Shown here piece after piece: positions 1 through 11,239 of a DNA stretch of 64,000 bases. Each line of letters starts with the position of its first letter. Positions within the stretch are counted from its first letter, which is position 1. Source of the DNA: Durusdinium trenchii. Lineage: Eukaryota > Sar > Dinophyceae > Suessiales > Symbiodiniaceae. The DNA lies in NCBI GenBank assembly GCA_963970005.1, contig CAXAMN010001114.1, positions 1,660,451-1,724,450 of the forward strand, in the 5' to 3' direction. Below the pieces are notes generated by a model, which was given only the letters and a program-made list of their open reading frames with translations, had not been told where the DNA came from and ran no database searches. A program made the translations under genes and the position numbers.

Positions 1-970
1 TTTTTGCAAAAGTAGCTATAAAACATTATATAACACCTCTTTTATGCTCCGGCGAAGCCCTTATCTTCTATTTGATTTTTTTTCGCGCACGCCAAAAGCA
101 GTTTCAAATAGAATATGGAAATTCAGAATATTCGGGAATATCTTCTATCTTTGAGTCTTGGATTATAATAGTTGTAGGATTCTAGGATCATTACACGTTG
201 TACAATAAATGTGTCTCGTATATTTAGTGGTGTCTTCTGGCTGGAAATCTTACAAACTCTTATGGAAATCGAAATCTCGCAATTCAATTTAAGCCAAGCC
301 ACACTTTCCTGGTGCATTGCCCTTCTCCGGACATGTTGTTTCCACTCTGATGTGACATGAAAACAAACGATGCAAAATCCCACCCAAAACATTCTCACTA
401 TATCACATATCATAAACGATGGTATTATAGTATAAATTATAGCATATATACAGAAACCCACATGGTGCATCATAGGCGGCTGAGAAAAAAATAGCGAAAC
501 AAATTCTGAACCCTACGATGTGAAATTTGTGTTGGACTTGTCTCCAGGCCTGGACCGGAACAGGTGAAAAAGAACGTGTTGAACTTGGCCATTTAGAAGT
601 TTGAGACGTTCTCTACTTCACATGGAGGTTCTGCAAGTCCAAATTCTGTCATAGGTATGTACCAGAGTCTATCTAGTCTATCTTGAGAAAACTTAAGTTG
701 TAGTTAGTTGGTTTTAACTTAACATATCTCAGTCTCAGTTATCTCAGCAATTATATGCTCAGACTCTTCTGCAGCGCGTGCATTCGTTCTGCGGCGGATG
801 TAGAACCCTGAACTTAATTGAACTTATATAAATGTCAACATGCCTTCAACGATTCAGTCTTCTTTCAGGCCAGTCTGGGTCTGTCTCGAATTACTCTAAA
901 GTATGTTAAGCCTGCCAATATGGCTGCGAGAACCAATGTAAACAGAATTAGTGAACAATACAACAACGCG
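1..970. other. AT-rich stretch, no gene seen
   Basis: No open frame here looks like protein on either strand. The sequence is AT-rich with short homopolymers. I take it as intergenic or intronic. Confidence 0.5.
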
Positions 971-1354
971 TTAAAACATGTTAAAGCAATACATGACCAA
1001 TTTAGATTGACATCCCTTGCGTTTCACTTCTTCATATTCAATCAGGGTTCCGGGATCTTGATCTAGACCTGAAACATTCTGGACTTCTTTCTCCATCTGC
1101 CCGGGCGCAACATGGTTGATGACAAGGACAAACAGCACGGCTGCAAAGCCGTTCACCAGGAAAGAAGCCAGGAATCGCGGCCACGCCTTTGAAAGTACGG
1201 TCATCAAATGTGGTTGGGCAGTTGGTTTCAAGATGTTTCCAGCTAACAGCTGGTCCAAATGTCCTGGATCCGCGGCTGAAAATGATTGTAAAGGATAAAG
1301 AACCGAAAGACATACAGCTACTGTCACACTTGCAGCAGGTTGCAATCTTTGCAA
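971..1354 (-). CDS. Possible membrane-protein exon, function unknown
   Basis: An open frame of 127 residues holds a hydrophobic stretch (FLVNGFAAVLFVLVINHV) followed by a polar, acidic tail with GQMEKEVQNVSG and LIEYEEVKRKG. This composition is what a membrane segment plus a cytosolic tail would give. The frame ends at a stop at 971. The 5' limit is unknown, because the first residues may be intron read-through. No family was recognised. It could be a chance frame. Confidence 0.25.
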   Translation of the reverse strand: MQRLQPAASVTVAVCLSVLYPLQSFSAADPGHLDQLLAGNILKPTAQPHLMTVLSKAWPRFLASFLVNGFAAVLFVLVINHVAPGQMEKEVQNVSGLDQDPGTLIEYEEVKRKGCQSKLVMYCFNMF

Positions 1355-1463
1355 TGCGGCAAAGGTGAAGGAACGTCTCCGTCATGGTCAATTTCCCAAA
1401 CCTAAGTCTGCGTTTCTGAAACTTCCAACTGCCAGGAAGCAGAGTTCCAAGACTCTCTAAGAA

Positions 1464-1569
1464 TTAGCTCAGGCACATGTTCTGGTTCAGCAAGGGGTCA
1501 TGCTGGTCATCTGGCAAATCATCCTGTTCCAGAAAGGCACCACCACTGCTGAGGATGCGCTCGACAATC
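1464..1569 (-). CDS. Terminal exon of an unrecognised minus-strand gene
   Basis: The exon starts after CCCGCAAG|G, the AG-G acceptor usual in dinoflagellates, and reads 34 residues (ending QHDPLLNQNMCLS) to a TAA. Length and phase agree (1 + 105 bases). The peptide is acidic and polar. Likely upstream exons of the same gene are open frames around 1700-1900 (with GTTFRLGGSEAADSAIRLI) and 2150-2320 (with SGFEQTPLDENHVGGGVQSM). Function unknown. Confidence 0.45.
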
Positions 1570-2397
1570 CTTGCGGGGTGTCAGTAACATTTACAGCATA
1601 ATCATATACTAGTAAGCAAAGGGGGGCACTAGCATTCACATGGTAACACAGAAATGTTCTGCACACCAACAAATCAGGACAGAAAGTGCGCAATGCGCCT
1701 TTGCAATCAAAAAGGTCAACCAAAAGCAATGCACAAGGCTCTGTCGAGCTTTCTCTTCTCCTTTCTCATGAGCAGTGGAGCGTATCAGCCTTATGGCACT
1801 GTCTGCAGCTTCACTTCCACCAAGACGGAAGGTTGTTCCTGGCTGCCTCAATATCCGGGAACAGCATGAGATCCCACCCCAATGGAGCAGTCCGGATTGT
1901 TGACGAACACTTTCTGATCCATACAAGGCTGCATGGTTCAATTTTAAACATATATTCATTTTTCACTCTGCCAGATCTGGATCTGCAAATAAAATAGCTG
2001 AGGCAAGGAACCCAGCAGCACTCATCTACATCCACACCGTGCCTATGATTGAAGAACTACCCTTCTCAAAGTCAAAGGGGTTGAGACGGGATTGATTGGA
2101 ATTCAACAGACCTTGAAACCTGCAGGCTTGGCTTCCCTCAATTATATACACGTGGGGAACTGTACCGTACCAGCATCATGAGCCAAGGCTGACATTGATT
2201 GCACACCGCCACCCACATGATTTTCATCAAGCGGCGTCTGCTCAAATCCTGAGTGCAACTCAACTCGCAACTCTGCCCCAAGCAGTCCAACGGTGAGGTT
2301 GTGCCCATCAATGTATGAGTTCAAGAGTGTCTAATATGCCATGCCCAAAAGAAAGCAGTACACAATTTTATTAAATACACACTTATACTAAAATACA

Positions 2398-2617
2398 TCA
2401 TGTAGATTGGCTTGGACCTGCCCAGCTTCGTGCGGTTGAAGAAGTCAACGAGCCACCCTCTGCTGCAATGGCCGTCCGGGATTGAAGGCGTCGCAAGCGA
2501 GTGAGGTGCTCCCGAGAAGGGTGCTCCAGCTGACCGGCATCCGTGTGACCCTGCAGAATCTCAAAGGATCTCAAGGGTAAAGAGTTGGGCATCTCAGTTA
2601 GGAGCTCAAATTTCACA
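2398..2617 (-). CDS. Candidate terminal exon, function unknown
   Basis: The open frame reads FELLTEMPNSLPLRSFEILQ and continues with an Arg-rich helix-like part (HLTRLRRLQSRTAIAAEGG) to a TGA at 2398. It sits upstream of the gene that ends at 1464, in the same direction, and would be the 3' end of a second gene. The acceptor was not fixed. No family was recognised. Confidence 0.35.
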
Positions 2618-3715
2618 TGCTTTTGACATGTTTTTGACATCGTTGTGGAAAATCCGCTGGGTCCCGTACAACTGGACTGCAGTTGAGTCGCCAGTTATCA
2701 ACCAATGCAATGCGGCAATGCGACTACTGATGGGTCACCCGGAAGATGTTCGTTGCAGCGTTGCAATTCTGGGGGCTATTGTTTGGCAAGGACAGTTTTC
2801 CTGCTATTGTGGTTGGCCCCCATGAGAAACAACACCAGGTGTCACTGTGTTTTTGTTGGTTGTTGGTGAGAGCCCCTACGAAACAAGACATGGAGTGATG
2901 GATAGTCACGGTGGTTGCTTCTGTTGGCAACCTCCTCAGATGAAATTGCAGATTCGAGAGAAGACTCAGAAGGACCAAAGAACGAGGAACATGATGTCTT
3001 GTGGTTGTTGTTTTTGTTGCGTCACGGATGCATATGAGAGTGTAAGCAGGAGTCTTTAGGTCATCACTGTCATCACAGTGTGTTTGTTTGGGGTTGGTCG
3101 CAACAGCACGAGGCTTTTCCTCTCCAATTGGGGAGGGGAAAGGAGATTAAACGGGGTTATTGTTGACGATGATGTTTTTGTAGCTGGCCAGTTGTTCAGA
3201 CAGCTTCATTCAAACAAACGCCCGGCGGATCTGTCAGTTCCAGGAACTGTTAAGTTTCACTGAGAATCTAGGAACCAAATCATTACTGTAGTAGTAGCGT
3301 CCTACTTCATAGCTACTAGCTACCCCCCCGGGCTTTAAACAATTGGATTAACAAAACAATACTAGTACCTCATAACGGGCAACAAAAAAAGTAAACCCTC
3401 TTCCCTGATCTCGCCTTCAGCCCAGCTGTCAGGGGGGGTGTCGGCAATGACATATGGCATGAGAAACGTCTCGTCCAGAACCATGCGGTGGAAGCGAAAA
3501 TCCCGGAAGATGCTGATGCGAGTCCGAGCTAACTGCTCGGCATACCTAGCATGAAATGGGCATGAATCATGAAGGACCAAGAAGGAACACACATCTGAGA
3601 AACTGAAACGTAGCAATGCTGTAGTTTAGACCACCTACAGAAGCTGGCAGTGCATAGCTATGCCAGCTATGCAACATATTCATCGTGGGTCACATCTTCA
3701 CACTCTGAGTTTGTA

Positions 3716-3840
3716 GTAGCTATTTGTTACTACTAGTAAGGCACTTGTTACTAGAAGCGTGGCACTTGTTCCTAGTAGCGTCCTTGTTACTACTAGTAAG
3801 GCACTTGTTGCTACTAGCGATGCACCTGTTACTAGTAAAG
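3716..3840. repeat. CTAGTAG-type dispersed tandem repeat, locus 1
   Basis: Alternating copies of ACTACTAGTAAGGCACTTGT and CCTAGTAGCG-like units. The same family recurs at 6061-6096, 15531-15695, 21391-21612 and 26984-27085. It is noncoding in all frames. Confidence 0.7.
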
Positions 3841-5110
3841 AAAAGAATCACAATCATATCATTATCACTCAATTAGGTGTTGATTCTCCAAGCTTGGCCC
3901 TCATGCCCCGCAACGTTTGTGTGAAAGTAGTCGAACACAATATATATATATATATACATGTTAATAGTTGGACATCTAAGAGTCACTGTACGTGTCTTCG
4001 AAACTAGAAAGGTGGTGCAGCCGGTGTAAGTTACAAAAAAACATCAAAAGGTAAATCTCCCCAAACAAAGCCAAACACACGTAGCCTCTCTACATCTTGA
4101 AACACATGTGTTCGTCTGCATCAATCGATTGGCAACACAATCATAGTTCTGGACAACTGATATGAGCAAGTACTGAGATGTGTATGCTAGGCTGCTAAGC
4201 TAATCCGGGTCAATTTCTTGTCGAAACCCTGCTTGGACGGAATACGGAAATGATGGAATATGCATCAAAGTCTGCCCAAACTGCAAAGGTCCTTCCAGCT
4301 CTTGTGTAACACAACTCCTCAGCTTGGCTCAGCTCGGCTGCTTTGCTTCTTTCCATTTCTCAACTGCCGCTGAGTCGAAGTCGCTTTCAAGCTCCAAGCG
4401 GTAGCCATGTCCTCAGTAAGACCATACCGAAAATGGACAATGGTCCAATTAGACCCATGAACAAAATGATCAATCTTTGTCGCTTTTCTAGGTTCAATAT
4501 GTTGGTCAGGTGTGTAGTTCTTAGTTAATTACTACACATATCATCACATATCTACAAATGCTAAGCAAATCCTACGAGCCAGTGAAGGCCTACCCAACCT
4601 TCGCAGTGACAAGACACGCGAGATCAAAGAGTTCACGTAGGCATAGCACTCACCCCAAAGCACGTGCGGAAACTGCTGGTGGTCCACAAAACCCAGTCGA
4701 AGCAACTCGGTGTATACTTTCCTCAGGAGGGGAGTGCAACAGCAACCATGTATCGGCATGTATCGGCTCAAGGGAGAGTCAAGGGCATTCTAGATATGTA
4801 CGGCTGCCAAGTTGAAGGATTGCAACATCGCGCATGTTGACAAGACTAGCACCCCGATACTCAAAAGGTAGGCAAACAAGAATTGCAGCCCGGCATCATG
4901 TACATCTCATTGCCCTTCGCTTTGCAAAACACCTGGCCAGTCTGGTACAATGGCAGCATGGTTGCAGTTGCATAAATATATAAGGCGATCTTCCCACACA
5001 GTGGCTTGATTCAACAGCCACTTCACTTGACTTGCCAAAGGCACATGATAACCTTCCTACAGCCTGCTTACAACCGATCTGAGCTACAAGTATATAACAA
5101 GCAACAGACA

Positions 5111-5137
5111 CGCGCGCGCGCGCGTGCGCGCGCGAAG
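5111..5137. repeat. Alternating purine-pyrimidine (CG)n tract
   Basis: An almost pure CGCGCG/TGCGCG run. A second GC-alternating block is at 19254-19320. Such tracts can adopt Z-DNA; no function is claimed. Confidence 0.7.
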
Positions 5138-6124
5138 CCTGAAAGAGTGTCATTTTTGGCAACTTTTGAGCTCTGTAAAATTTGGTCGTGGCTTCGCTCA
5201 GCTCGACGATCCTGGCTGCAACTGCTTTGAGCGCAGTGGAGCACCCGGGCAGCTCCATAGCAAATGGAACTGGAGGGCCTCAACTATTACAATATCACAT
5301 ACTACATGCCGTATATCCACTGCTTTCTATAGATTTAGCACATTCTAGCACATATCTCGCTCCTGGCACGGCCCTTCATCCACTGAATGATGGCACGGCC
5401 AACAGCGCGGGGCTTTGCCACCACATTGCCAAGGTCATCCAGGGTGCTGTTGTCAGACCTAAAAAGAAAGCAGCCATACGAGCATGTTGTCATATGCCAA
5501 AACTTTGCCATGTGTATGCATGGGCGCTGCAACTGGAACCCATCGTCTCCTGTCTGTTCTACAGCCATCGGATGCACATCAATGAGGAGCCGATCATTTG
5601 GCACAAAATGCACTAGCCAATCCGAGGCACGCAGCAGCAGGCGCAGTCTTGCTCTGCAAGGTGTGCTTGTGACATATTTGCGCATTGATTAGGAAGACCC
5701 GGCCGGCACCATCCTGAGCCAACACAAGAAGATCCGGCTTGCAGCGTTAAGCTAAGCTCTATATGTTGGCCTCCTGGTTGCAAACATGTTTATATACACT
5801 AGAGCATATATATATATATATATACATTCTTGGAACATTACATGAGATGGAATGAGGGAACGTTTTCATTCAACCTAGTTTGCGGTTGTGATTTCTGATT
5901 TTGTTTGGCATGGGATTGCTCGATTGCTCCCTCTCACCTGGTCCTCCGCAACCCCAAACTGTGTTCTCGGGTAAGAACGCTTGTCCATGGGGGTTGGTGG
6001 CCAATGAGGGATAAAGCGAATTGGATCACTACTGGATGAGACGTTTTGGTTACTGGGAGCAAGGACGCTACTAGTACTAGTAACAAGAAGCTACGAACGA
6101 GGCTCCTGGCCGCACTGCTTCAGT

Positions 6125-6162
6125 TTCGGCTCCCTCACTCCTTCAGGTGGGAGGGAGCCGAA
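6125..6162. repeat. Perfect 12-bp inverted repeat (hairpin)
   Basis: TTCGGCTCCCTC at 6125-6136 is exactly complementary to GAGGGAGCCGAA at 6151-6162, with a 14-nt loop. It does not end in a T-run, so a bacterial-type terminator is not indicated. Confidence 0.75.
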
Positions 6163-6319
6163 TATTTTGTGTCGTGTTCTTCCATCTGAGGTTTTCCAAA
6201 AAAGCACAAGCAAAGAGTAATCACAGGTCTTGAGGAGGTTGTAAATAAATACCTGAAGGATTTACGGCCATTCTCCTTTGATCCCCTTATGGTATCCTAT
6301 TGATTTCAGGTTGATTTGT

Positions 6320-6931
6320 TCATTTTTTGGTTCTTTCTCCCAAGAAGACAAGGCCTCGCACACAGTTTCTTTCGACATGAGCTCCGAGCTCCTTGAGAAT
6401 TCTTCCAAGGTGGAGCTGATTCATCGAGATCCAAATCCGTCCAGTATCAAAATAATGCCAAGTGTCAGATACAATAATACACTGGTTCTGGGTCAAGTCC
6501 CGCGTGGCCAGAACATGGGGAATGGTGTCGTAAGAGTACTCCACATCTTGTGCCTCGACAGGAATGCCTGGCCGGCTGAGGGTGCTGCTCGGAATAAGGT
6601 ACATGAGCCTGACATTGAATTTGGATGAATTTGGTGTGTCCGGTGTTTTTGAGTTGCTTGATGGGCGCATAGAACTTGAGAAGAGAAGTTGCACCAAAGG
6701 GAGGACTGCTGAACGGGTGGTGCGTGATTCAGCTAGCAAATCCAAAGCAAGGGGGGAATATATAGTGGGGATACACAACGCAAATCTGGCGATCCTTGTC
6801 AGCGCCGTGCCTCCAATTGACAAACCTGCATCAACAAGTTCTTTCATTTCAGCCTTCTGCTGCTCTTCACCATCTTGCAGAAAACAAATAAGGTCAATGT
6901 CATTGAAACCTGTCAGGCAGGCTTGCATCAA
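6320..6931 (-). CDS. Long open frame, probable exon(s), function unknown
   Basis: A frame of 203 residues stays open on the minus strand. It includes DGEEQQKAEMKELVDAGLSI, FNVRLMYLIPSSTLSRPGIP and DTGRIWISMNQLHLGRILKE, all of ordinary globular composition. Low-complexity spacers near 6650-6700 (Ser/Pro-rich) could hide an intron. The real exon limits are not known. The direction agrees with the neighbouring candidates. No domain was recognised. Confidence 0.4.
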   Translation of the reverse strand: MMQACLTGFNDIDLICFLQDGEEQQKAEMKELVDAGLSIGGTALTRIARFALCIPTIYSPLALDLLAESRTTRSAVLPLVQLLFSSSMRPSSNSKTPDTPNSSKFNVRLMYLIPSSTLSRPGIPVEAQDVEYSYDTIPHVLATRDLTQNQCIIVSDTWHYFDTGRIWISMNQLHLGRILKELGAHVERNCVRGLVFLGERTKK

Positions 6932-7910
6932 TGCTCCACTGTAGGAATGCTCTTGCTCTCCAGGCAGGGGGCTTCGTGCAACAACTAGTCGAGCCAGCTG
7001 CTACAGCATGACCAACCAAGCCAATCCAAACAAGTGAGCCAGGCTTAAATGTTGCCTTTGTGTGTGCTGTGCTTGAAGACCATGGAGAGACGGGAAGAAC
7101 GAGCAAACGTCAATAGCTTCGTGCTTTTGTTCTTTCTCTCTCCCTCTCACTCATTGATTTACTCATATTAACTCACACTGTGAGTAACTATGTGCCCGCC
7201 AGTGTTTGCGACACATAGAAACATCAAACCATTATGTGTCTACATGTTTCTACAGCAGCTTTGCGGGCAGGCTATTATCATTCTCCAGCAGGACACTTGG
7301 AACCTTGAATCTCGGACTCCAAATCCGGATTGCCACGTTCAAGCCATAGGATTTTCGCCACCAATCGTGCAATCCCACCTCTGAAGAGCCGGCTTCGTAT
7401 CATACGAAGGGAATCGGGAACAAGCATGTATAATCCATCAACCAAAAACTCACCCAAGCTCCAACCACTGTAGGAGAAAAAACTATATAATTATATATAT
7501 TAATGTTTATAAATCTATAAGGTGCTTGCTGTCAATGGCTCACGCACTGGCAAGAGTACGGCCGATCTTAAACCAGTGCCGTCGTGCATCGGTGTGCCTT
7601 TGTAGCCAGTGAAAGGATGTTTGGCGATCCATTCCAAAAGCTCTTGTAGTGGAAGGGTGGCCTCATCGCCTCAAAAGGTGCACTTTTTCCTTCGTCCTAC
7701 AGCTGCAGCGAACGATATTCTTTCCTGGCAGCGAACATTGATCTGATAATAGCTGTAAAGAGGTTATTTATGGTGAACTGGTTTCCGAATACAAATAAAT
7801 GGCCAGTCTAGCAACTCCACCAACACGTAGCTCGTTGAATCCCCTAGCATACTGTCAAAATGATTTGGATGTCATAGCTCTTCACACCGCAGGAAGAACC
7901 ACCCGTGAAA

Positions 7911-8086
7911 CTAAAGAATCACAAAACCACCGTCATGCAACACTGCCCAGTCACTTTTCACATCTCGAAAGCGCTTTGGATCGAGTTCTGTAACTTCCAA
8001 AAGCCTTGCAAGTAGGAACCCAGGCAGCTTGTGGCAAGGCAAGTTTAGGTACTTCACTGGCTGGACGGCTGGACAAAATGCTTGGC
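7911..8086 (-). CDS. Terminal exon of an unrecognised gene
   Basis: The exon begins after the acceptor TTCTTCTCTAG|GCC and runs in one frame to TAG at 7911. It includes PVKYLNLPCHKLPGFLLARL and VTELDPKRFRDVKSDWAVLH. Upstream on the same strand, open segments at about 8190-8240 (VKAVALDTGGPMYSSP, followed by a GTGATG donor) and 8290-8470 (LDISEMSLDVLESSPAPRLQ) are probable preceding exons. A (TC)n tract at about 8247-8276 lies in the intron between them. Product unknown. Confidence 0.45.
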
Positions 8087-8748
8087 CTAGAGAAGAATGT
8101 TCACTATCAACATGTAGAAAGCATTTGGAGGGAGTCTCCAAATGACATCTTTCTGCAAACTCGGGATAAAAACATCACCAGGTGAGGAATACATTGGACC
8201 CCCGGTGTCAAGAGCAACTGCTTTGACAAACCCAAACATCACATAGTTTCTCTCTCTCTCTCTGTCCCTCTCTGCGTTGCCTCCCTTATCAGCTTCCACA
8301 ACATCCCACAATGCTCCTATATCTTGCAGGCGGGGTGCCGGGGACGACTCTAGAACATCTAAGGACATCTCGGAAATATCCAACCCATGGCTTGTGACAA
8401 GATGCTCGCTGTCCAAGGCATGGCTTTCTGGACAAACCATCCGGAGATTGGCAAAAGAGACTTGGCGGAAGATGTCCCAAGGCATGGGAAGCGGCCAGCG
8501 AAGTCTCCGCCAAGGGAGCAGGAGAAACAAAATCACAAGAATTGCCAAGCCTCAGAACAAGGTCGCAACATGTAGAGCCTATGTCAGCTCCTCAAGCCAG
8601 CGATGTGAAGGAGAACTGGCGAAGCGGTGTCCGTGACCCAGGGTCGCCAGTTTTCTGATATGCCGAGCAGCTAAACAATCCGGGTGGACTAATAAGATAT
8701 CTAATTTTCTCTATATGATCTATATTATGCACAAATCATGCCAAGACT

Positions 8749-9024
8749 CTAATCACCAAATTCACCACAGCGACGCTCTGTGATCCAGTGCTCGCAAAGG
8801 CCCCGAGACCTGTAGAGGAGCTCAAAAGACTGGGCAGCGATGACAAACTGGCCAGCATCTTGGAGAAATAGCTGGCATCCATCTCCTGAGATTTTGCGGC
8901 GAAAATGAAGCAAGGGCCAAGCAACCTGAAGCCTTATCATGCTCAGAAGCCAAGCGTCTACGGATCGAGGCCCCAAATATCCCACTAGAATTCCTTTGCT
9001 TTGAGCCAAACGCGAGGTCAACAT
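8749..9024 (-). CDS. Candidate terminal exon(s) of another minus-strand gene
   Basis: The frame reads GILVGYLGPRSVDAWLLSMI, then KISGDGCQLFLQDAGQFVIA, to a stop at 8749. A second frame over 8900-9061 is also open, so one short intron may lie inside. The exon at 9183-9233 would be upstream in the same gene. Function unknown. Confidence 0.35.
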   Translation of the reverse strand: MLTSRLAQSKGILVGYLGPRSVDAWLLSMIRLQVAWPLLHFRRKISGDGCQLFLQDAGQFVIAAQSFELLYRSRGLCEHWITERRCGEFGD

Positions 9025-9182
9025 TGTAAAATCTTCTCAGCAACGCATGGTGGATTTCCATTAATTTCGCTCAATACTCTTGGCGGATCTTTTTAGACTA
9101 CCTGACTGACTGCATGGAATACACCTGAAATTTGCGACCCAGTTAGTTTGACTCAGTGCTTCGTGCGCCGCAGTGGACATAC

Positions 9183-9233
9183 CCCCTAGATCAAGGCCCC
9201 AACTGTGAGCAATTGTAGCAATGCCTTTCGCGC
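9183..9233 (-). CDS. Small internal exon candidate
   Basis: It is bounded by good splice signals on the minus strand: acceptor TGTTCTTCAG|GCG and donor GGGG|GTATGT. Only one frame is open through it (AKGIATIAHSWGLDLG). It probably belongs with the exon candidates at 8749-9024. Confidence 0.4.
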
Positions 9234-9633
9234 CTGAAGAACAAATGGCGGCTGAAGAAAACAAAACGAGCCCAACTGTCAGACTCTTGCAGCTCTGCCC
9301 AGTGCACTCTCAGAACATCTTCTTACATCTTTACTGAAAGCAAAATATGTTTTCCAGCACATACATCCACATACTACCCTTTCACCAAAGGCTCGCACCT
9401 GCCGCTTTTGCGTCTCAGTACTTGGCCGCTGTGGCACCTGATGGAATTGGTGTGCAGCTTTGGCACGTCGAAGTGTTTTCTCCCAAGTCACCATCCCGCT
9501 AAAAGTGTTCTCGTTGCTCGTATGGATTGGCTCCCTAGATTTCTCCCGGCCAAAAAAATTACTTTACTTCGAGTGATCCCCACCATGGCATTTCAATCAT
9601 TTGTCTTGATGCCATAGTGAGGAGCATGTTGCC

Positions 9634-10237
9634 ATGGTCGTGAGTATTGTAGTTCTCGATTTTGCTTCTGGGTCCTCCGGTTGTGTGCTGTGGTTGTGTG
9701 TTGTGGTTGTGTGCTCTGTTGTGGTTGTAGTTGTGTGTGTGGTTGTGTGTTTGTGGTTGTGTTTGTGGTTGTGTGTTTGTGGTTGTGTATTTGGTTGTGT
9801 GTTTGTTGTTGTGTTCGTGGTTGTGTTTGTGATTGTGTGTTTGTGGTTGTGTGTTTGTGGTTGTGTGTTTGTGGTTGTGTGTGTTGTGGTTGTGTGTTTG
9901 TGGTTGTGTGTGTGTGTTGTGGTTGTGGTTGTGGTTGCGTGTTTGTGGTTGGGTGTTTGTGGTTGCGTGTTTGTGATTGTGTGTTTGTGGTTGCGTGTTT
10001 GTGGTTGCGTGTTTGTGGTTGTGTGTTTGTGGTTGTGTGTTTGTGGTTGTGTTTGTGGTTGTGTGTTTGTGGTTGTGTTTTTGTTTGTGGTTGTGTGCTT
10101 GTGGTTGTGTTTGTGGTTGTGTGTTCGTGGTTGTGTTTGTGGTTGTGTTTGTTGTTATGTTTGTGGTTGTGTTTATGGTTGTGTGTTTGTTGTTGTGTTC
10201 GTGGTTGTGTTTGTTGTTGTGTGTTTGAAATTGCTTC
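9634..10237. repeat. GTTGTGTGTTTGTG minisatellite
   Basis: About 600 bp of GT-rich units built from GGTTGTGTG and TTTGTGGTTGTG, with irregular period (roughly 8-14 bp). Long frames across it (Cys/Val-rich on plus, Thr/Asn/Gln/His-rich on minus) are a result of the repeat and are not genes. Confidence 0.9.
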
Positions 10238-10440
10238 CTATGGTTGAGGTCCAGCGGTGCAAACTGCGATCGGATCCTTGCGGTTGAGGTCCAGGGGTGC
10301 ACACTGCAATCGGATCCTTGCGGTTGAGGTCCAGGGATGCACACTGCGATCGGATCCTTGCGGTTGAGGTCCAGGGGTGCACACTGCGATCGGATCCTTG
10401 CGGTTGAGGTCCAGGGGTGCACACTGCGATCCGGAGCTTG
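10238..10440. repeat. 40-bp tandem repeat, five copies
   Basis: The unit TTGCGGTTGAGGTCCAGGGG + TGCACACTGCGATCGGATCC repeats about five times with few changes. The first copy is the most diverged. It directly joins the GT minisatellite on its left and the next array on its right. Confidence 0.9.
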
Positions 10441-10446
10441 CCAGAC

Positions 10447-10560
10447 AAGATCGGCGAAGCAGATTGGCGAAGCAGATTGGCGAAGAAGATTGGCGATGAA
10501 GATTGGCGATGAAGATTGGCGATGAAGATTGGCGAGGAGGTTGGCGAGGAAGGAAGCAAG
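10447..10560. repeat. 13-bp GATTGGCGAWGAA tandem repeat
   Basis: About eight copies of a 13-bp unit, GATTGGCGAAGCA changing to GATTGGCGATGAA, then grading into GGCGAGGA and GGAAGGA purine-rich sequence. Confidence 0.85.
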
Positions 10561-11239
10561 GAGGATGGAAGGAAGGAAGAGGAAGAACAACTGTGATAAA
10601 ATCTAACAACCCTCACCTGGCAGGTGGGGAACAAATGAGAAAAAGGTGCCCTCCCTTCAAGTCTACCATCGAGCACCTGCCAGAAAAAATGACAGTATAC
10701 CCTGCTTGTAAATACAAAATGCATTGCTATTAGATATTGGATTTTTGGGTCACTTTGGCAAGGACCGGGATGTTCTCCACGAACAAGGATAACAGCAATA
10801 ATGAATCACTTCAACTCTTCACTAACATGATTGGAAGCAAAACTGCCAAGACCTGATCTGAATGCAGCACTCACCTGACCAATGGTGCCTTTCTCAGGCC
10901 CCCCTTCCCTTCTACAACTTGTCACTCCCGACAGCAGGATGATCGCTTGATGTCTCATGCTTTTTAAAGCGTCGTCTCATCTGCCGTACTCATGTGGGAA
11001 GATGGGAATCACAGGTATCAAGTGTGGACAATGTCCACAGCTTGTGAAAATGCATGTGAGCTTCAGCTGGAATGCTGCTCATGGCGTACTAAACACCATG
11101 CATCGCAGCTGTGAAAAAGCCCATCAATGCAAAAAAACACATTCAGATCGTCCTCACGATCCCAAAAAGCCATCAACGGAGCTTTCTCAGTTGAATGGAG
11201 GCAACACGAAACACATGTCAGCCACTGTCAGCCACGACC
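10561..11239. other. No gene seen
   Basis: Mixed-composition sequence between the tandem arrays and the small gene at 11240. No frame on either strand looks convincing. Confidence 0.4.

Larger units (their letters stand above)
2641..6319 (-). other. Intron-rich stretch with candidate minus-strand exons
   Basis: Open minus frames with protein-like composition occur at about 3380-3560 (RISIFRDFRFHRMVLDETFL), 4600-4730 (ELLRLGFVDHQQFPHVLWGE) and 5380-5640 (ASDWLVHFVPNDRLLIDVHP; DNSTLDDLGNVVAKPRAVGR). They may be exons of the gene ending at 2398, but no full set of splice sites was assigned. The rest is AT-rich sequence, microsatellites such as (AT)n near 5806-5824, and the repeats listed separately. 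Confidence 0.3.

Noticed and set aside
9559..10590. 343-residue minus frame rich in Thr, Asn, Gln and His, and the Cys/Val-rich plus frames over the same bases
   Set aside because: They are translations of the GT minisatellite and the 40-bp array; no real coding signal.
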